DNA of 64,000 bases, taken from NCBI GenBank assembly GCA_013177855.1, contig JABLYA010000002.1, positions 248,001-312,000 of the forward strand, in the 5' to 3' direction. Shown piece by piece: positions 43,889 through 53,134 of the stretch. The notes beneath the pieces are model-generated. The model did not search any database. It was not told the DNA's origin and saw only the letters and a program-made list of their open reading frames with translations. The number at the start of each line of letters is the position of its first letter. Position 1 is the first letter of the stretch. The position numbers were made by a program, and so were the translations under genes. The stretch comes from Ignavibacteria bacterium (GTDB lineage Bacteria; Bacteroidota; Ignavibacteria; Ch128b).

Positions 43889-44205
43889 ACTCAAAAATTT
43901 GAAGTGTAAAGTTATCAATCGTAAGTGATTTAATCAAAAAGATCGTGTGAGAATTAAAGTATGATGTAAAAAAAATCTAAGAATTTGTAGTGATAGAATT
44001 AATTTAATTCGGCTAAAACTTCCTGATTTGAAACTAAATGAGATAACTCAGGTTTGGTTGAAACTTAAATAAAATGCTGTTAAAGCTTTAATCTCAAATC
44101 TGGATTAACTCAAAAAAACAAAATCCCATAAAAATACTCAGAGCTTAAAAAATTGAGCCGTTTGAAAAATTTGACTATATATTTTTAATAAATCTTCCGC
44201 TATGA
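43889..44205. other. Intergenic region, no gene seen
   Basis: A 317-base AT-rich spacer between the barrel-protein gene and the end of the T9SS cargo gene. I find no plausible coding frame, no clear TTTG/TAnnTTTG promoter on the minus strand, and no RNA-like fold worth calling. Confidence 0.5.
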
Positions 44206-44988
44206 TTACTTCAATAAAATCATCTTCCTAATCTCAGAATAATTGCCGCTTTTCAACTGATAGAAATAAACTCCAGATGAAATTGATTTATCATTCAAAT
44301 CTTCGGTTGAAAATTTAAGCTCATAAGTTCCAGCACTTAAGTTTTCATTAATAAGAGTTGTGATTTCTTTACCATACAAATCAAAAATCTTAAGTGTAGT
44401 AAATCCGTCTTTAGGTAAATTAAATTTAATTATTGTAGATGGATTAAAAGGATTGGGATAATTCTGGTAAAGGAAAAACTTATCCGGGTTTAAGTCGATG
44501 TCAACAGAGGTTCTTAAAATTCTCAAATTCCAAATTGGGCTCGGCTCACTCCAACCAACACCATTTCTTGCTGTAACCCGCCAATAGTTATATTCAGACA
44601 TCATATAGGTAAGATTAATTGATATCGTTGTGTCTGATAAAATCGTATCTATTACAGGATTGTTAAAAGTATTGTTGGTTGCATATTCAAATCGATAAGC
44701 ATCAACATCAGGTTCAGAATGTAACCAGCTAAAAGTAATTACTCCTGGATTAATAATTATAGTATCATTTGGGGGATTCATAAGCTGAACCTGATTAGGG
44801 ACATTCAAAGGTAAAGTTTTGAAACTCCACACCTCAGACCAATCACTTGAACCATAACTTGCAATTGCTCTCACACGCCAATAATAAATTGTTCCTCTTG
44901 AAAGTTTAACTAAAGTTTTGAAAGTATCAACAAGAGTTGAATCAGAGAAAATTTTATTTGTAAAAAGACTATCTGTAGCCACTTCCAA
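44206..44988 (-). CDS. C-terminal half of frame-broken T9SS cargo protein (FN3 and sorting domain)
   Basis: The open frame runs from the A7 tract (45011-45017) to 44206; ATG 44988 is only its first Met. It encodes the end of one fibronectin-III domain, a second one (PNQVQLMNPPNDTIIINPG to GWSEPSPIWNLRIL) and a type A sorting domain (YQNYPNPFNPSTIIKFNLP, GVYFYQLKSGNYSEIRKMIL). It begins without a signal peptide and aligns in frame with the sister protein at 47978-49375. So I read it as the second part of the gene whose first half is 45008-45829, not as a separate gene. Confidence 0.85.
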   Translation of the reverse strand: MEVATDSLFTNKIFSDSTLVDTFKTLVKLSRGTIYYWRVRAIASYGSSDWSEVWSFKTLPLNVPNQVQLMNPPNDTIIINPGVITFSWLHSEPDVDAYRFEYATNNTFNNPVIDTILSDTTISINLTYMMSEYNYWRVTARNGVGWSEPSPIWNLRILRTSVDIDLNPDKFFLYQNYPNPFNPSTIIKFNLPKDGFTTLKIFDLYGKEITTLINENLSAGTYELKFSTEDLNDKSISSGVYFYQLKSGNYSEIRKMILLK

Positions 44989-45007
44989 TCCATATCGAAT
45001 TGCCTGA

Positions 45008-45829
45008 TTATTTTTTTGCCCAGTTGAGTGAGATTGTAACTGGTTGATTTAATGATTTATTGGGTGGATGTATTAATTGAGGCGTCGCAACAAAGATGTT
45101 TGCCCTTCTTATTGCAGCCTGATAAACTTCTTTTGTATCTCTATTCTGAATAAAAGCAACAATATGTGAATTTTCTAAATTCCAATTTGAATTCCAGCTG
45201 AATACTCTTGAAAAAGTTTTTGTCTCATTTGGATTAATTGTAAAAACTTCGCCATTATGATTCGGGTACATTTTTCTCATAACAAAGTTATGTTTTGGAT
45301 CCCCATTTGGACCTGTATAATTTATATCCGATTCAACTACTGCAACATGCAAAACAAGCGTACCCGAAGGAATCGGATTATTATCTGAAGTAACTTGAAT
45401 TGTCAAGTTTCCGCCGGTTGCAGCATTAACATTTCCAAGAATTTTAATCTCAAACTGACTTGAAGTTATCATTGAATTTTGCAGAAGAATTATCCATGTA
45501 GATGCACTGGAAGAACCATCAGATGTTCCATTAATAATTCCACGAGGGACATAATTTGTGCTGTAGTAATTAGTTCTTCCCGCATTTTCAGTTGTGTTTG
45601 CAAGATAGAATGGGTCATTGCCTGGCGAGGGCCACCAAACATGATATTTTATAACAGCGACTCTATCTTTGTTCGAATAATTTTTATACCAGCTATCAAA
45701 ATATGGATTTTGTGCTGCACAGGGTCCACAGGTTGTGCTCGTAAATATTTCAGCCAATACTGTTCTTTCAAACGCAAAGATATTGGAAACAGTGAGAAAC
45801 GTAATTAAGAGTAATAGAAATTTCTTCAT
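45008..45829 (-). CDS. N-terminal half of frame-broken T9SS cargo protein (Omp28-like thioredoxin fold)
   Basis: Read from ATG 45829 behind GGAG; TTG 45844 is a weaker option. A signal peptide (cleavage near SNIFA/FER) precedes an Omp28-like domain with thioredoxin-type FTSTTCGPCAAQNPYFD. The frame closes just as a fibronectin-III domain begins (ISLNWAKK, then stop), right at a seven-A run. Removing one A lets the protein continue as NNQAIRYGLEVATDSLF and on to the sorting domain, matching the homologue's LTLNWSQVSGATNYHLQVAKDS. The full product would be about 540 residues and exported. Confidence 0.85.
   Translation of the reverse strand: MKKFLLLLITFLTVSNIFAFERTVLAEIFTSTTCGPCAAQNPYFDSWYKNYSNKDRVAVIKYHVWWPSPGNDPFYLANTTENAGRTNYYSTNYVPRGIINGTSDGSSSASTWIILLQNSMITSSQFEIKILGNVNAATGGNLTIQVTSDNNPIPSGTLVLHVAVVESDINYTGPNGDPKHNFVMRKMYPNHNGEVFTINPNETKTFSRVFSWNSNWNLENSHIVAFIQNRDTKEVYQAAIRRANIFVATPQLIHPPNKSLNQPVTISLNWAKK
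45011..45017 (-). other. A7 tract with one-base frame break in the T9SS cargo gene
   Basis: On the minus strand TGGGC is followed by seven A then TAAT. The read frame stops at TAA directly, while six A would fuse the two halves in frame across a fibronectin-III domain. Opposite in sign to the break at 25678-25684, yet also a seven-A run. Confidence 0.75.
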
Positions 45830-45840
45830 TTCAATCTCCA

Positions 45841-47463
45841 TCAAATGTTAGTTGTTAATGATAATCTGAATCCATCGAAAGGAAGGACCTGACGACAAAT
45901 TCCATTAGAGCAAACTGTTCCTCCTCTTTCTTTTCCATAATTAATGATAAGAGTATGATTTGAACCAATCCTGTAACCTCCTTCAAAAACTAGCCAATTC
46001 TTTCTATTCTCTAACTCAAATTTATTCGTTGTTAATTCATATCTCAATCCAAGAGAATATTTTGAAAAGAAATTAAATGAAATTGAAAAAAACTGATTGA
46101 AAAATTTTTCTGATTGAGGGAATTCAAATATCCACTGAGATTCTGAGATGAATTTTGTGCTTAGATAAACGTTCCACACTTTTTGAATTTCGAGTGGAAT
46201 TGTAGTTATTCTTGTTGGTTGAATTGGATTGGTGAAATTCATTCTTTCATTAATTGTTTCGCTCCTTCTATTAAAGCCCAGTCGAATGTATGAATCAATT
46301 TCATCGGGCAGATAGTATTCAACATCAAAATAAATTTCCCAGAAAGGCGAACGAAGTTTATTTAATGATGGGAAAAGATCACTGCCAACTTTTTTTCTTT
46401 CGAATTGAAAAGTTGAAAGGTCAAGTTCATAATCGTAATGTCTTGATGAAAGAGCAATATTTGCATTAAATGTAATTGAACTTGAAGGAGAGAAAAACGC
46501 ATCGATCTGGAAACCAACTTCATCATTGAAATCAACAACATGAGGTAATCTCTGCGTCAATGTAAAAATATGTTCTTTATGTACAGTTGGAGGATTTTGA
46601 AATGGCAAAGCCCTTGTGGGTCTGAAAATATCCGTTCTTCTTGACGGATCAACAATATCAAAACGATAATCTTTATACTCAAATGTAATTCCAAAACCTT
46701 CTGTTGAATAAGAAAGTGAAGAATAGAAACCAGAACCTTTCGAAGTATCTTTTCCACTCAGACTTGTTCTTTTAATTGCATAAGATGCGAATAAATCAAA
46801 GTCCCACAATTTTGTTTTAAAGAAAAATTCAGGAATGTGTACTTCGATTGTATCCATTCTTGAAATCACAGATGGCAGATAACCTTCCGACCAGGTGAAA
46901 TTTGCGCCTACCGAGAAATCTTTAATCGGAGTAATTTCAAGTGAAGCCGCGCGGACTTTGTATTTTTCAGAACGCAAATTGCCAAGATAAATGCTCAAAG
47001 GTTCATTATAATTTAAATCACCACCAATCATCTGAGCTTTGAGAAAATCATTTTCGTAAGATAGTTTCAATCCGTCAATTCCATTATCAAAAGCTAAATT
47101 TCTATTTTCAAATAAATTTATTGAGAGGCCCCTCGCAAAAAGTGTATAAAAATCTCCAGCACGAAGATTTAAACCTGAAGTTCCAAATTCAATAAATCTT
47201 TTTCTTAAGCCTATGAAATTAAATCCATATTCTGGAGGATTACTATATTCAAGCCTGAAGCCCACAGTTAATTTTGGAACGAAGATTCTCACATCAGAAA
47301 AATTTTCAAAATAGTTTTTCTTAATCCGAGCCTGCCTTTCTCCAAAGAATTCAAATCCGCTGCCAGCTTTAAGATAATTTGAAACTGAAGTGGATATATC
47401 TTGAGAGTAGATTGAATGAACAAAAATTAAAAACAACATCAGTGTAAAAATATTTTTAATCAA
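45841..47463 (-). CDS. DUF6029-type outer-membrane protein
   Basis: 540 residues with a signal peptide (MIKNIFTLMLFLIFVHSIYS/Q) and a long series of beta strands that look like an outer-membrane barrel (RAGDFYTLFARGLSINLFENR, VRAASLEITPIKDFSVGANF, LGLRYELTTNK). The length and the YFYTLFARG-like opening agree with the DUF6029 family of Bacteroidota; function unknown. The start is TTG 47463, supported by GGAGG six bases upstream. It lies between the TlpA-like gene and the frame-broken cargo gene in one operon, so it may be a surface partner of these redox-fold proteins. Confidence 0.8.
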   Translation of the reverse strand: MIKNIFTLMLFLIFVHSIYSQDISTSVSNYLKAGSGFEFFGERQARIKKNYFENFSDVRIFVPKLTVGFRLEYSNPPEYGFNFIGLRKRFIEFGTSGLNLRAGDFYTLFARGLSINLFENRNLAFDNGIDGLKLSYENDFLKAQMIGGDLNYNEPLSIYLGNLRSEKYKVRAASLEITPIKDFSVGANFTWSEGYLPSVISRMDTIEVHIPEFFFKTKLWDFDLFASYAIKRTSLSGKDTSKGSGFYSSLSYSTEGFGITFEYKDYRFDIVDPSRRTDIFRPTRALPFQNPPTVHKEHIFTLTQRLPHVVDFNDEVGFQIDAFFSPSSSITFNANIALSSRHYDYELDLSTFQFERKKVGSDLFPSLNKLRSPFWEIYFDVEYYLPDEIDSYIRLGFNRRSETINERMNFTNPIQPTRITTIPLEIQKVWNVYLSTKFISESQWIFEFPQSEKFFNQFFSISFNFFSKYSLGLRYELTTNKFELENRKNWLVFEGGYRIGSNHTLIINYGKERGGTVCSNGICRQVLPFDGFRLSLTTNI

Positions 47464-47485
47464 TGTAAACCTCCCGATTGATTAA

Positions 47486-47968
47486 TTATTTCAGAAGGGA
47501 TTGAATATCTTTTACAATTTCTTTTTCATCTCCAGGAAGGTAACTATTTCTGACTTTGACAACTTTTCCATCTTTATCTATAAGCAGAGAATAAGGCAAA
47601 CTATTTCCATTTAATTTTTTAAAGACTTCTTGATTCGGGTCAAGTAAAACAGGGAAAGTATACTTCTGCCCGGCAATAAATGACTTAACTTTGGATGTAC
47701 TTCTCGGGGAATCAATATTTATCGTAATTAAATTAAATTCTTTTTCTCTGAAGTCATCATAAATTTGTTGAATGGCTTTTAATTCAGTACGGCAAGGCAC
47801 GCACCACATTGCCCAGAAATTAATATAAACAGGCCCTTTCTTTAATAATTCATAAAGTGAAATTTTCTCGCCCGTTATTGTCTCAAGTCTAAAATCAGGT
47901 GTTGATTTGGTTTGTGCGTAAAGATTAGAAATTAGAATGAAGATGAAAAACAAATAAAACTTTTTCAT
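47486..47968 (-). CDS. TlpA-family periplasmic thioredoxin
   Basis: 160 residues: a signal peptide (cleavage near SNLYA/Q), then a TlpA/ResA-like fold with active site WCVPC in INFWAMWCVPCRTELKAI, a central strand FPVLLDPNQEVFKKL and cis-Pro block GNSLPYSLLIDKDGKV. Such proteins reduce or oxidise disulfides outside the cytoplasm. It comes nine bases after the T9SS FN3 gene and 22 before the DUF6029 gene. Since the operon's last gene also has a thioredoxin-like CGPC domain, a shared extracellular thiol task is likely. Confidence 0.92.
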   Translation of the reverse strand: MKKFYLFFIFILISNLYAQTKSTPDFRLETITGEKISLYELLKKGPVYINFWAMWCVPCRTELKAIQQIYDDFREKEFNLITINIDSPRSTSKVKSFIAGQKYTFPVLLDPNQEVFKKLNGNSLPYSLLIDKDGKVVKVRNSYLPGDEKEIVKDIQSLLK

Positions 47969-47977
47969 ACGAACTTC

Positions 47978-49375
47978 CTACTTTAAATAAATCATTTTTT
48001 TTACAATTGAATTGTGATTTGCAATAAGTTGATAGAAAAAAATTCCTGAGGACTGAACATTCTTTAATCCCAGTTGAGAGAAATCAAATTCAAACTGGTA
48101 ATTCCCGGCTTTCTGAAATCCAAAATCTTTTTCAAAAACGCTTTGACCCAGAGAATTGTAGATTATAATTTTTGTAAATGAATCGACGGGAAGTTGATAA
48201 GAAATTTTTGTAACCGAGTTAAAAGGATTTGGAAAATTCTGATGCAAAACAAATTCTTTTGATTGAAATATTTTGTCATCAATCGATGTTGTAATTGTGG
48301 TAAAATACCATATTTCTGAATCATCACTTGAGCCTGCAAGATTATTTGCAACAACTTTCCAGAAATATTTTTTGTTATTCTCAAGATTAGATGCAATGAA
48401 AAATGTATCAGTTAAAGTTTCATTAATTACAAGACTAATAAAATTCGAATCTTCGCTGACAAATAAAGTGTAGTTTTCAGCTTCAGGGGAAGAAAACCAA
48501 TTAAACTCTACAGGAATCGAAATCCCAACTGCTCCTTTTGGCGGTGAGTTCAAGTTTGGAGGCGATGGTGGATTCTGTTTCGTTGTAAAATTCCACACTG
48601 ACGAAAACTCACTCCAGCCTGCATTGTTTTTTGCCCGTACTCTCCAGAAATATTTTGTCTTACTTTGAAGTTGTACTTCTTTTGAATTGTTTGTGATTGT
48701 TGAGTCATTAAAGACAATCAGATTAAAAACCGAATCCTTAGCAACCTGCAAATGATAATTAGTTGCACCGCTAACCTGCGACCAATTTAATGTTAATCTT
48801 AAATCAACATTAATTGATCCGTTGGCAGGTGAAATTAAATATGGCTGTGAAGGAGGAAGATTGCCGGTCAAATTATAAGTAATGATCATTTTTAATTTGT
48901 TTAAAACACCTGGATTGGAAACTACAAGACTATCCTTTCCATTCATTGATTTATTTACAACTACTCCGCCAAAAAAATCCTGAAGTAATCCGGTTATTCC
49001 AGAAGGCAGATTCCAACTGATAGTAATTGTAGTTCCACTTCCAACCTGATATCTTACTTCATGAATTTGCTGCCCCTGATAATTTATTGAACCCTGTCTG
49101 TAATCTTTCAAAACACCTTCACCGAGTTCAGGAATGTTAATATCATAACCGACAAACCTTGCATCAAAAATTCCCGAAGGTGGAAGAGGCGGTTGTTCCA
49201 TTTCATCCAGATGAGTATCAATTCCATTAGTAGCTGTTGGATCTAATCCAAAGTAGAGAGTTTTTGACCTTAAACCGTCTGAAACATTAATGGGGATATT
49301 AACTTGCGGAACTATTTGAGCAAAAATATTTCCCGCAAAAAAATAAATTGAAGCTATGATTAAGATTCTTCTCAT
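47978..49375 (-). CDS. T9SS-exported protein with two fibronectin-III domains
   Basis: 465 residues. After a signal peptide (cleavage near GNIFA/Q) the first 190 residues are an unrecognised domain (TLYFGLDPTATNGIDTHLDE). Two fibronectin-III domains follow (SQPYLISPANGSINVDLRL to NAGWSEFSSVWNFTT; SPPNLNSPPKGAVGI to EIWYFTT). The end is a type A sorting domain with LHQNFPNPFNSVTKISYQL. It is the first gene of the operon with tlpA-like, DUF6029 and cargo genes. The N-terminal TLYFGLDPTATNGID phrase recurs in other Ignavibacteria proteins; its role is unknown. Confidence 0.88.
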   Translation of the reverse strand: MRRILIIASIYFFAGNIFAQIVPQVNIPINVSDGLRSKTLYFGLDPTATNGIDTHLDEMEQPPLPPSGIFDARFVGYDINIPELGEGVLKDYRQGSINYQGQQIHEVRYQVGSGTTITISWNLPSGITGLLQDFFGGVVVNKSMNGKDSLVVSNPGVLNKLKMIITYNLTGNLPPSQPYLISPANGSINVDLRLTLNWSQVSGATNYHLQVAKDSVFNLIVFNDSTITNNSKEVQLQSKTKYFWRVRAKNNAGWSEFSSVWNFTTKQNPPSPPNLNSPPKGAVGISIPVEFNWFSSPEAENYTLFVSEDSNFISLVINETLTDTFFIASNLENNKKYFWKVVANNLAGSSDDSEIWYFTTITTSIDDKIFQSKEFVLHQNFPNPFNSVTKISYQLPVDSFTKIIIYNSLGQSVFEKDFGFQKAGNYQFEFDFSQLGLKNVQSSGIFFYQLIANHNSIVKKMIYLK

Positions 49376-49614
49376 TTCACCTGTCTTTTTATTTTTTTAA
49401 AGATAAAGTTTTTGGTGGATAAATTCTTAATTAAAATTCCAATGAAAATGTGAAATGAAATTCCTTCTAGCGATTGGAACTCAAACATTTAATTCAGCTC
49501 CAGTAAAAAACTAAAAGCCAACTACAAATGAATTGTTTTGAAGACCAGTCACCTCAAGATTTTTAAATAATAATCTACGAATAAAAATTTCTTAATAATT
49601 CTTAATCTATGAGT

Positions 49615-50265
49615 TCAAAATCTCGAACTGAATTTTTTCAAGTCTTTTAAGTTATCAATAACTTCAACTCCGCATTTCTCAAGTTCAATCTTTGACTGAT
49701 GACCTGATGAAAGTAAAATACAACGACAACCGAGTTCAATGGAAACTTCAAAATCGTGAACTGTATCTCCAATCAGTAAAATTTCATCAGGTTTTGCATC
49801 AATTTTATTCAACAATTTCTTTCCGAGATCAATTTTACTTTCTGCATAAATGTTATCCAATCCATCTATATTTTTAAAGAATTTTTTCAATCCAAATCTC
49901 TCTACAATTTCAAAAAGAGTATGCTCAGAGTAAGCAGAAAGAATTGATTGCTCAAGTCCTCTGTTATGGAAATATTGAACTATTTCTTCTGCACCATCGG
50001 CAAGTTTTGCTTGATATTTTTTCTGTTCATAGCGATCCATCCACTCTTTACCAATTTTAGTGAAGTCTAATTTTTCCAGATCAAATCCAGCTCTTCTATA
50101 ATATTCAATTACAGGAAAAGTAAAAATATCTTTGTATCGACTTTTTGAAATTCTTTGATAATTATATTTTTCAAGCAGCCAATTTATATTTTCAACACAA
50201 AGATCAACATCATCAAAAAGGGTTCCATTCCAGTCCCAGATGATATGTTTGATTCTAAATGTCAT
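49615..50265 (-). CDS. HAD-family phosphatase (phosphoglycolate phosphatase-like)
   Basis: 216 residues of the haloacid dehalogenase superfamily. Motif I is DWNGTLFDD with the nucleophilic Asp, motif II is in SILSAYSE, motif III is the K of AESKIDLGKK and motif IV is IGDTVHDFEVS. The cap is helical, as in phosphoglycolate phosphatases and related subfamily IA enzymes. No substrate can be named. It stands 16 bases after the TM2 gene and may be co-transcribed with it and DUF2752. Cytoplasmic. Confidence 0.92.
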   Translation of the reverse strand: MTFRIKHIIWDWNGTLFDDVDLCVENINWLLEKYNYQRISKSRYKDIFTFPVIEYYRRAGFDLEKLDFTKIGKEWMDRYEQKKYQAKLADGAEEIVQYFHNRGLEQSILSAYSEHTLFEIVERFGLKKFFKNIDGLDNIYAESKIDLGKKLLNKIDAKPDEILLIGDTVHDFEVSIELGCRCILLSSGHQSKIELEKCGVEVIDNLKDLKKFSSRF

Positions 50266-50281
50266 AAATCAAACTCCGGAA

Positions 50282-50635
50282 CTACATACCCCTTTTAATA
50301 ATTGTTGCAACTTCCCTTGCAACATTTGAATTGTATTCAAATGCAAGTTTTCTATGATTTATTAAATCTATAATTGTACCAATGAAGCAAAGCCCAGCTG
50401 TCAAAAGATAAAGAATTCCCATTCCAATTTGATTAAGCAAGAATCGATGAATGCCCGAAATACCAAGAAATCCAACCAATGCGGTCAACAAAATTAAAGT
50501 TGGATCTTTTCTTCTATTGCGATAAATAACCGCAAATTGTGCGAGTTGTTGTTCATCGAAATCATTTGTTAATCTTTGAACAAACATTAACTCTTCCCCT
50601 TCGAGCTCAGGAAGATAGGTGAATATGTTAGGCAT
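50282..50635 (-). CDS. TM2-domain membrane protein
   Basis: 117 residues. A soluble N-terminus (LPELEGEELMFVQRL) is followed by a TM2 domain: KDPTLILLTALVGFLGISGIHRFLLNQ, then GMGILYLLTAGLCFIGTIIDLI. Members are small membrane proteins of unknown function that often pair with DUF2752 genes, as here (overlap of eight bases). The C-terminus is a soluble tail (FEYNSNVAREVATIIKRG). The pair may form a small membrane complex. Confidence 0.9.
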   Translation of the reverse strand: MPNIFTYLPELEGEELMFVQRLTNDFDEQQLAQFAVIYRNRRKDPTLILLTALVGFLGISGIHRFLLNQIGMGILYLLTAGLCFIGTIIDLINHRKLAFEYNSNVAREVATIIKRGM

Positions 50636-50954
50636 AATGTTCTCTCCTTAGTTTTATTATTAGTTGAATTATTCTAAAAATAATTATAATTAGTGCAAAA
50701 AGTCCTAATGGATGAACCTGGAAAGATTCTAAAATTCTAAAATGAAAGATCATCGAAATCGATCTCCCAAGTCCGCATCCTGGACAAAATTGAAAACCCA
50801 TATTTGTTAATGGACAAACTGAAAAGTGATTTTGTTCAGGAATTATAAATGCTAAATAGAACAAACCGCCGAGCCAGAAAACTAATTCAAGATTTTTAAA
50901 GATGAATAAAACAATTTTTTTGAGTTGAATGAATATTGATTTTTGCATTTTCAT
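50628..50954 (-). CDS. DUF2752-family membrane protein
   Basis: About 108 residues from ATG 50954; ATG 50948 is an alternative, and longer starts would invade the divergent gene's promoter. The family core FSVCPLTNMGFQFCPGCGLGRSI has three cysteines, and two to three helices surround it (LVFWLGGLFYLAFII; LGLFALIIIIFRIIQLII). Members occur with TM2 genes; no function is established. It overlaps the TM2 gene by eight bases and is divergent from the acyl-CoA synthetase gene, about 69 bases away. Confidence 0.85.
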   Translation of the reverse strand: MKMQKSIFIQLKKIVLFIFKNLELVFWLGGLFYLAFIIPEQNHFSVCPLTNMGFQFCPGCGLGRSISMIFHFRILESFQVHPLGLFALIIIIFRIIQLIIKLRREHYA

Positions 50955-50958
50955 TTTG

Positions 50959-50991
50959 TTTGACGAATAAAACATACAAAGGTTATATTCA
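50959..50991 (+). promoter_or_regulatory. Candidate promoter of the acyl-CoA synthetase gene
   Basis: TTTG (50959-50962), a 21-base spacer and TATATTCA (50984-50991): close to TTTG-N19/21-TAnnTTTG with two changes in the -7 box. The predicted transcript starts about 25 bases before ATG 51023. Confidence 0.45.
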
Positions 50992-51022
50992 CATTGCAAA
51001 ATACAAAGTAAAGAGGAATAAT

Positions 51023-53134
51023 ATGACAGCTGAAACTCTTTCCAATTTCTTCTATCCAAAAAACATTTTGCTTGTGGGTGCATCTTCTAAACCAAAATCA
51101 ATTGGATACGAAATTTTGAGATCAATTATCAATTTTGGATATGGTGGGAAAATTTTTGTCGTTAATCCAAAAACTGATGAAATCTTAGGAATTAAATGCA
51201 ACAAAACTATTGATGAAATTGAAGACCAGATTTCTCTTGCGATAATTCTTGTCCCCAAAAATCTCGTTTTCGATAGTTTAAAATCCTGTGCATCAAAACA
51301 AATTAAGAATGTTGTAATCATCACAGCTGGATTCCGTGAAGTTGGAAACGAAGGAGCTGAACTTGAAGAACAAATTACTGAATTTGCAAAAGCCAACGGG
51401 ATTAGACTGATTGGTCCAAATTGTATGGGTTTAATAAATACCGATGCTGATGTTAGACTAAATGCAACCTTTGCAGCCGAAGTCCCACATTATTCACCTG
51501 TTTCATTTCTCTCACAGAGCGGCGCACTGGCTGCAGCTGTCCTAAACACAATTTCTCTGACAGGATACTCTTTTGGTCAATTTGCAAGCATCGGTAACAA
51601 AGCCGATGTCAACGAAAATGATTTGCTCGAATTCTGGTGGAAAGACGAAAAGACAAAAGTTATTACAATGTATCTTGAGTCATTTGAAGATGGAAGAAAA
51701 TTTTTTGATCTCGCAAACAAAGTAACAAAACAAAAACCTGTTATTGTCCTAAAAGCAGCAAGAACAAAATCCGGGTCATCTGCAGCATCATCTCATACTG
51801 GTGCAATTGCAACTCAAGATGATATTGTAAACGCCGCATTAAAACAAAGTGGATGTATTCGTGTGGATACAATTGAAGAAATGTTTGAGACAGCAAATGC
51901 ATTCCTGAAATTAAAGAACGTTTCTGGTAAAAGAGTAGCTGTTCTTACAAATGCCGGTGGACCTGCAATTTTATGTGTGGATGAAATTGAAAAGCAGGGA
52001 CTTGAAGTTTCACAATTAACAGATCAAACCAAAAATAAATTAAGAGAAATTCTCCATCCTGAAGCAAGTATCAAAAATCCTGTTGATATGCTGCCAGGTG
52101 CCGATGCAAATACTTATCGTCTTGCTTCGAAAATTTTAACAGATGATGAAAATGTAGATGCATTAATTGCAATCTTTGTTGAGCCTGTGATGATCGATTC
52201 TTTTGAAGTAATCTATCAATTAGCGGAAGAACAAAAACTGAATTCAAAACCTATATTCATCGTGAACTTTCCACTTCCACATTTCTGGGAGAAATGGAAA
52301 GAAAACGGAATTAAAGAAGCTCTCATAATCAAATCAGTTGAGCTTGCTCCATTAATTATAAAAAATTTCTATGATTACTATGAAAAAAGAAAAATCCAGA
52401 AAGAGGCAGCAAATTATTTGGATGAAAATTCCAGAGATGCAATTAAAAAAGTAATTATGAATGCAAAAAGTAAAATAGTTGAACCTTCATTTCTGACTTC
52501 CAAAGAAAGTCATAAAATTTTAAAGACCTTGAAACTGCCAATTGCGAAAAGCAAATACTTCAAATCCAGAAAAGAATTAATTGAAATTTCTAAAAACTTT
52601 GATTATCCCTGTGCCCTTAAAATTTCGAGCAGAAAATTTACTCACAAATCTGATATTGGTGGTGTAGTCTTAAACATAAAAGATAAAAAAACATTATTGA
52701 AAGCCTTTGATGATTTGAAATCAAATCTTGAAAAAAGAAAATTAATCGATGCAATTGATGAATTTGAAGTTCAAGAATTTTTTGAGGGAAATATCGAAGT
52801 AATAATCGGTGGTTACAGAGATAAATCTTTTGGTCCCGTTGTACTTTTTGGTGCTGGTGGAAAACTCGTAGAAGTAATTAAGGACAAAAATCTTGCTTTG
52901 GCTCCATTATCAAAAAATGATGCAATGAAACTAATTGAAAGCTCCAAAATTTATCCATTGCTTAAAGGATTTAGAGACATCGAAGAAACAAATCTCGATC
53001 TCTTAATCGAGCTTCTTTGTAAAGTTTCACAATTAATTTCTGAGTTTGATGAGATTTCAGAAATTGACCTTAATCCGGTGATGATCAAAGTTAAAACAAT
53101 CAAGATTGTTGACTATCGAATTAAAATTGCCTAA
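51023..53134 (+). CDS. Acyl-CoA synthetase (ADP-forming), fused alpha and beta
   Basis: 703 residues from ATG 51023 behind AGAGGA. The order is a CoA-binding domain (FFYPKNILLVGASSKPKSIGYEI), a succinyl-CoA synthetase-like flavodoxin part with the active-site His258 in SSHTGAIATQDD, and a C-terminal ATP-grasp domain (YPCALKISSRKFTHKSDIGGVV to DEISEIDLNPVMI). This is the fused NDP-forming acetyl/acyl-CoA synthetase type that converts acyl-CoA, ADP and phosphate to acid and ATP in fermentation, or the reverse. It lacks a GNAT domain, so it is not the Pat acetyltransferase. A single-gene operon. Confidence 0.93.
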   Translation: MTAETLSNFFYPKNILLVGASSKPKSIGYEILRSIINFGYGGKIFVVNPKTDEILGIKCNKTIDEIEDQISLAIILVPKNLVFDSLKSCASKQIKNVVIITAGFREVGNEGAELEEQITEFAKANGIRLIGPNCMGLINTDADVRLNATFAAEVPHYSPVSFLSQSGALAAAVLNTISLTGYSFGQFASIGNKADVNENDLLEFWWKDEKTKVITMYLESFEDGRKFFDLANKVTKQKPVIVLKAARTKSGSSAASSHTGAIATQDDIVNAALKQSGCIRVDTIEEMFETANAFLKLKNVSGKRVAVLTNAGGPAILCVDEIEKQGLEVSQLTDQTKNKLREILHPEASIKNPVDMLPGADANTYRLASKILTDDENVDALIAIFVEPVMIDSFEVIYQLAEEQKLNSKPIFIVNFPLPHFWEKWKENGIKEALIIKSVELAPLIIKNFYDYYEKRKIQKEAANYLDENSRDAIKKVIMNAKSKIVEPSFLTSKESHKILKTLKLPIAKSKYFKSRKELIEISKNFDYPCALKISSRKFTHKSDIGGVVLNIKDKKTLLKAFDDLKSNLEKRKLIDAIDEFEVQEFFEGNIEVIIGGYRDKSFGPVVLFGAGGKLVEVIKDKNLALAPLSKNDAMKLIESSKIYPLLKGFRDIEETNLDLLIELLCKVSQLISEFDEISEIDLNPVMIKVKTIKIVDYRIKIA

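Noticed and set aside
44206-44988. A separate secreted fibronectin-III gene starting at ATG 44988
   Set aside because: It lacks a signal peptide, and the frame is open back to the A7 tract, where removing one base joins it to the Omp28-like half in alignment with a homologue. It is the C-terminal half of one gene.
50936-51022. Longer N-terminus of the acyl-CoA synthetase starting at 50936
   Set aside because: The extra 29 residues do not resemble the family, a ribosome site (AGAGGA) precedes ATG 51023, and the extension covers the likely promoter.
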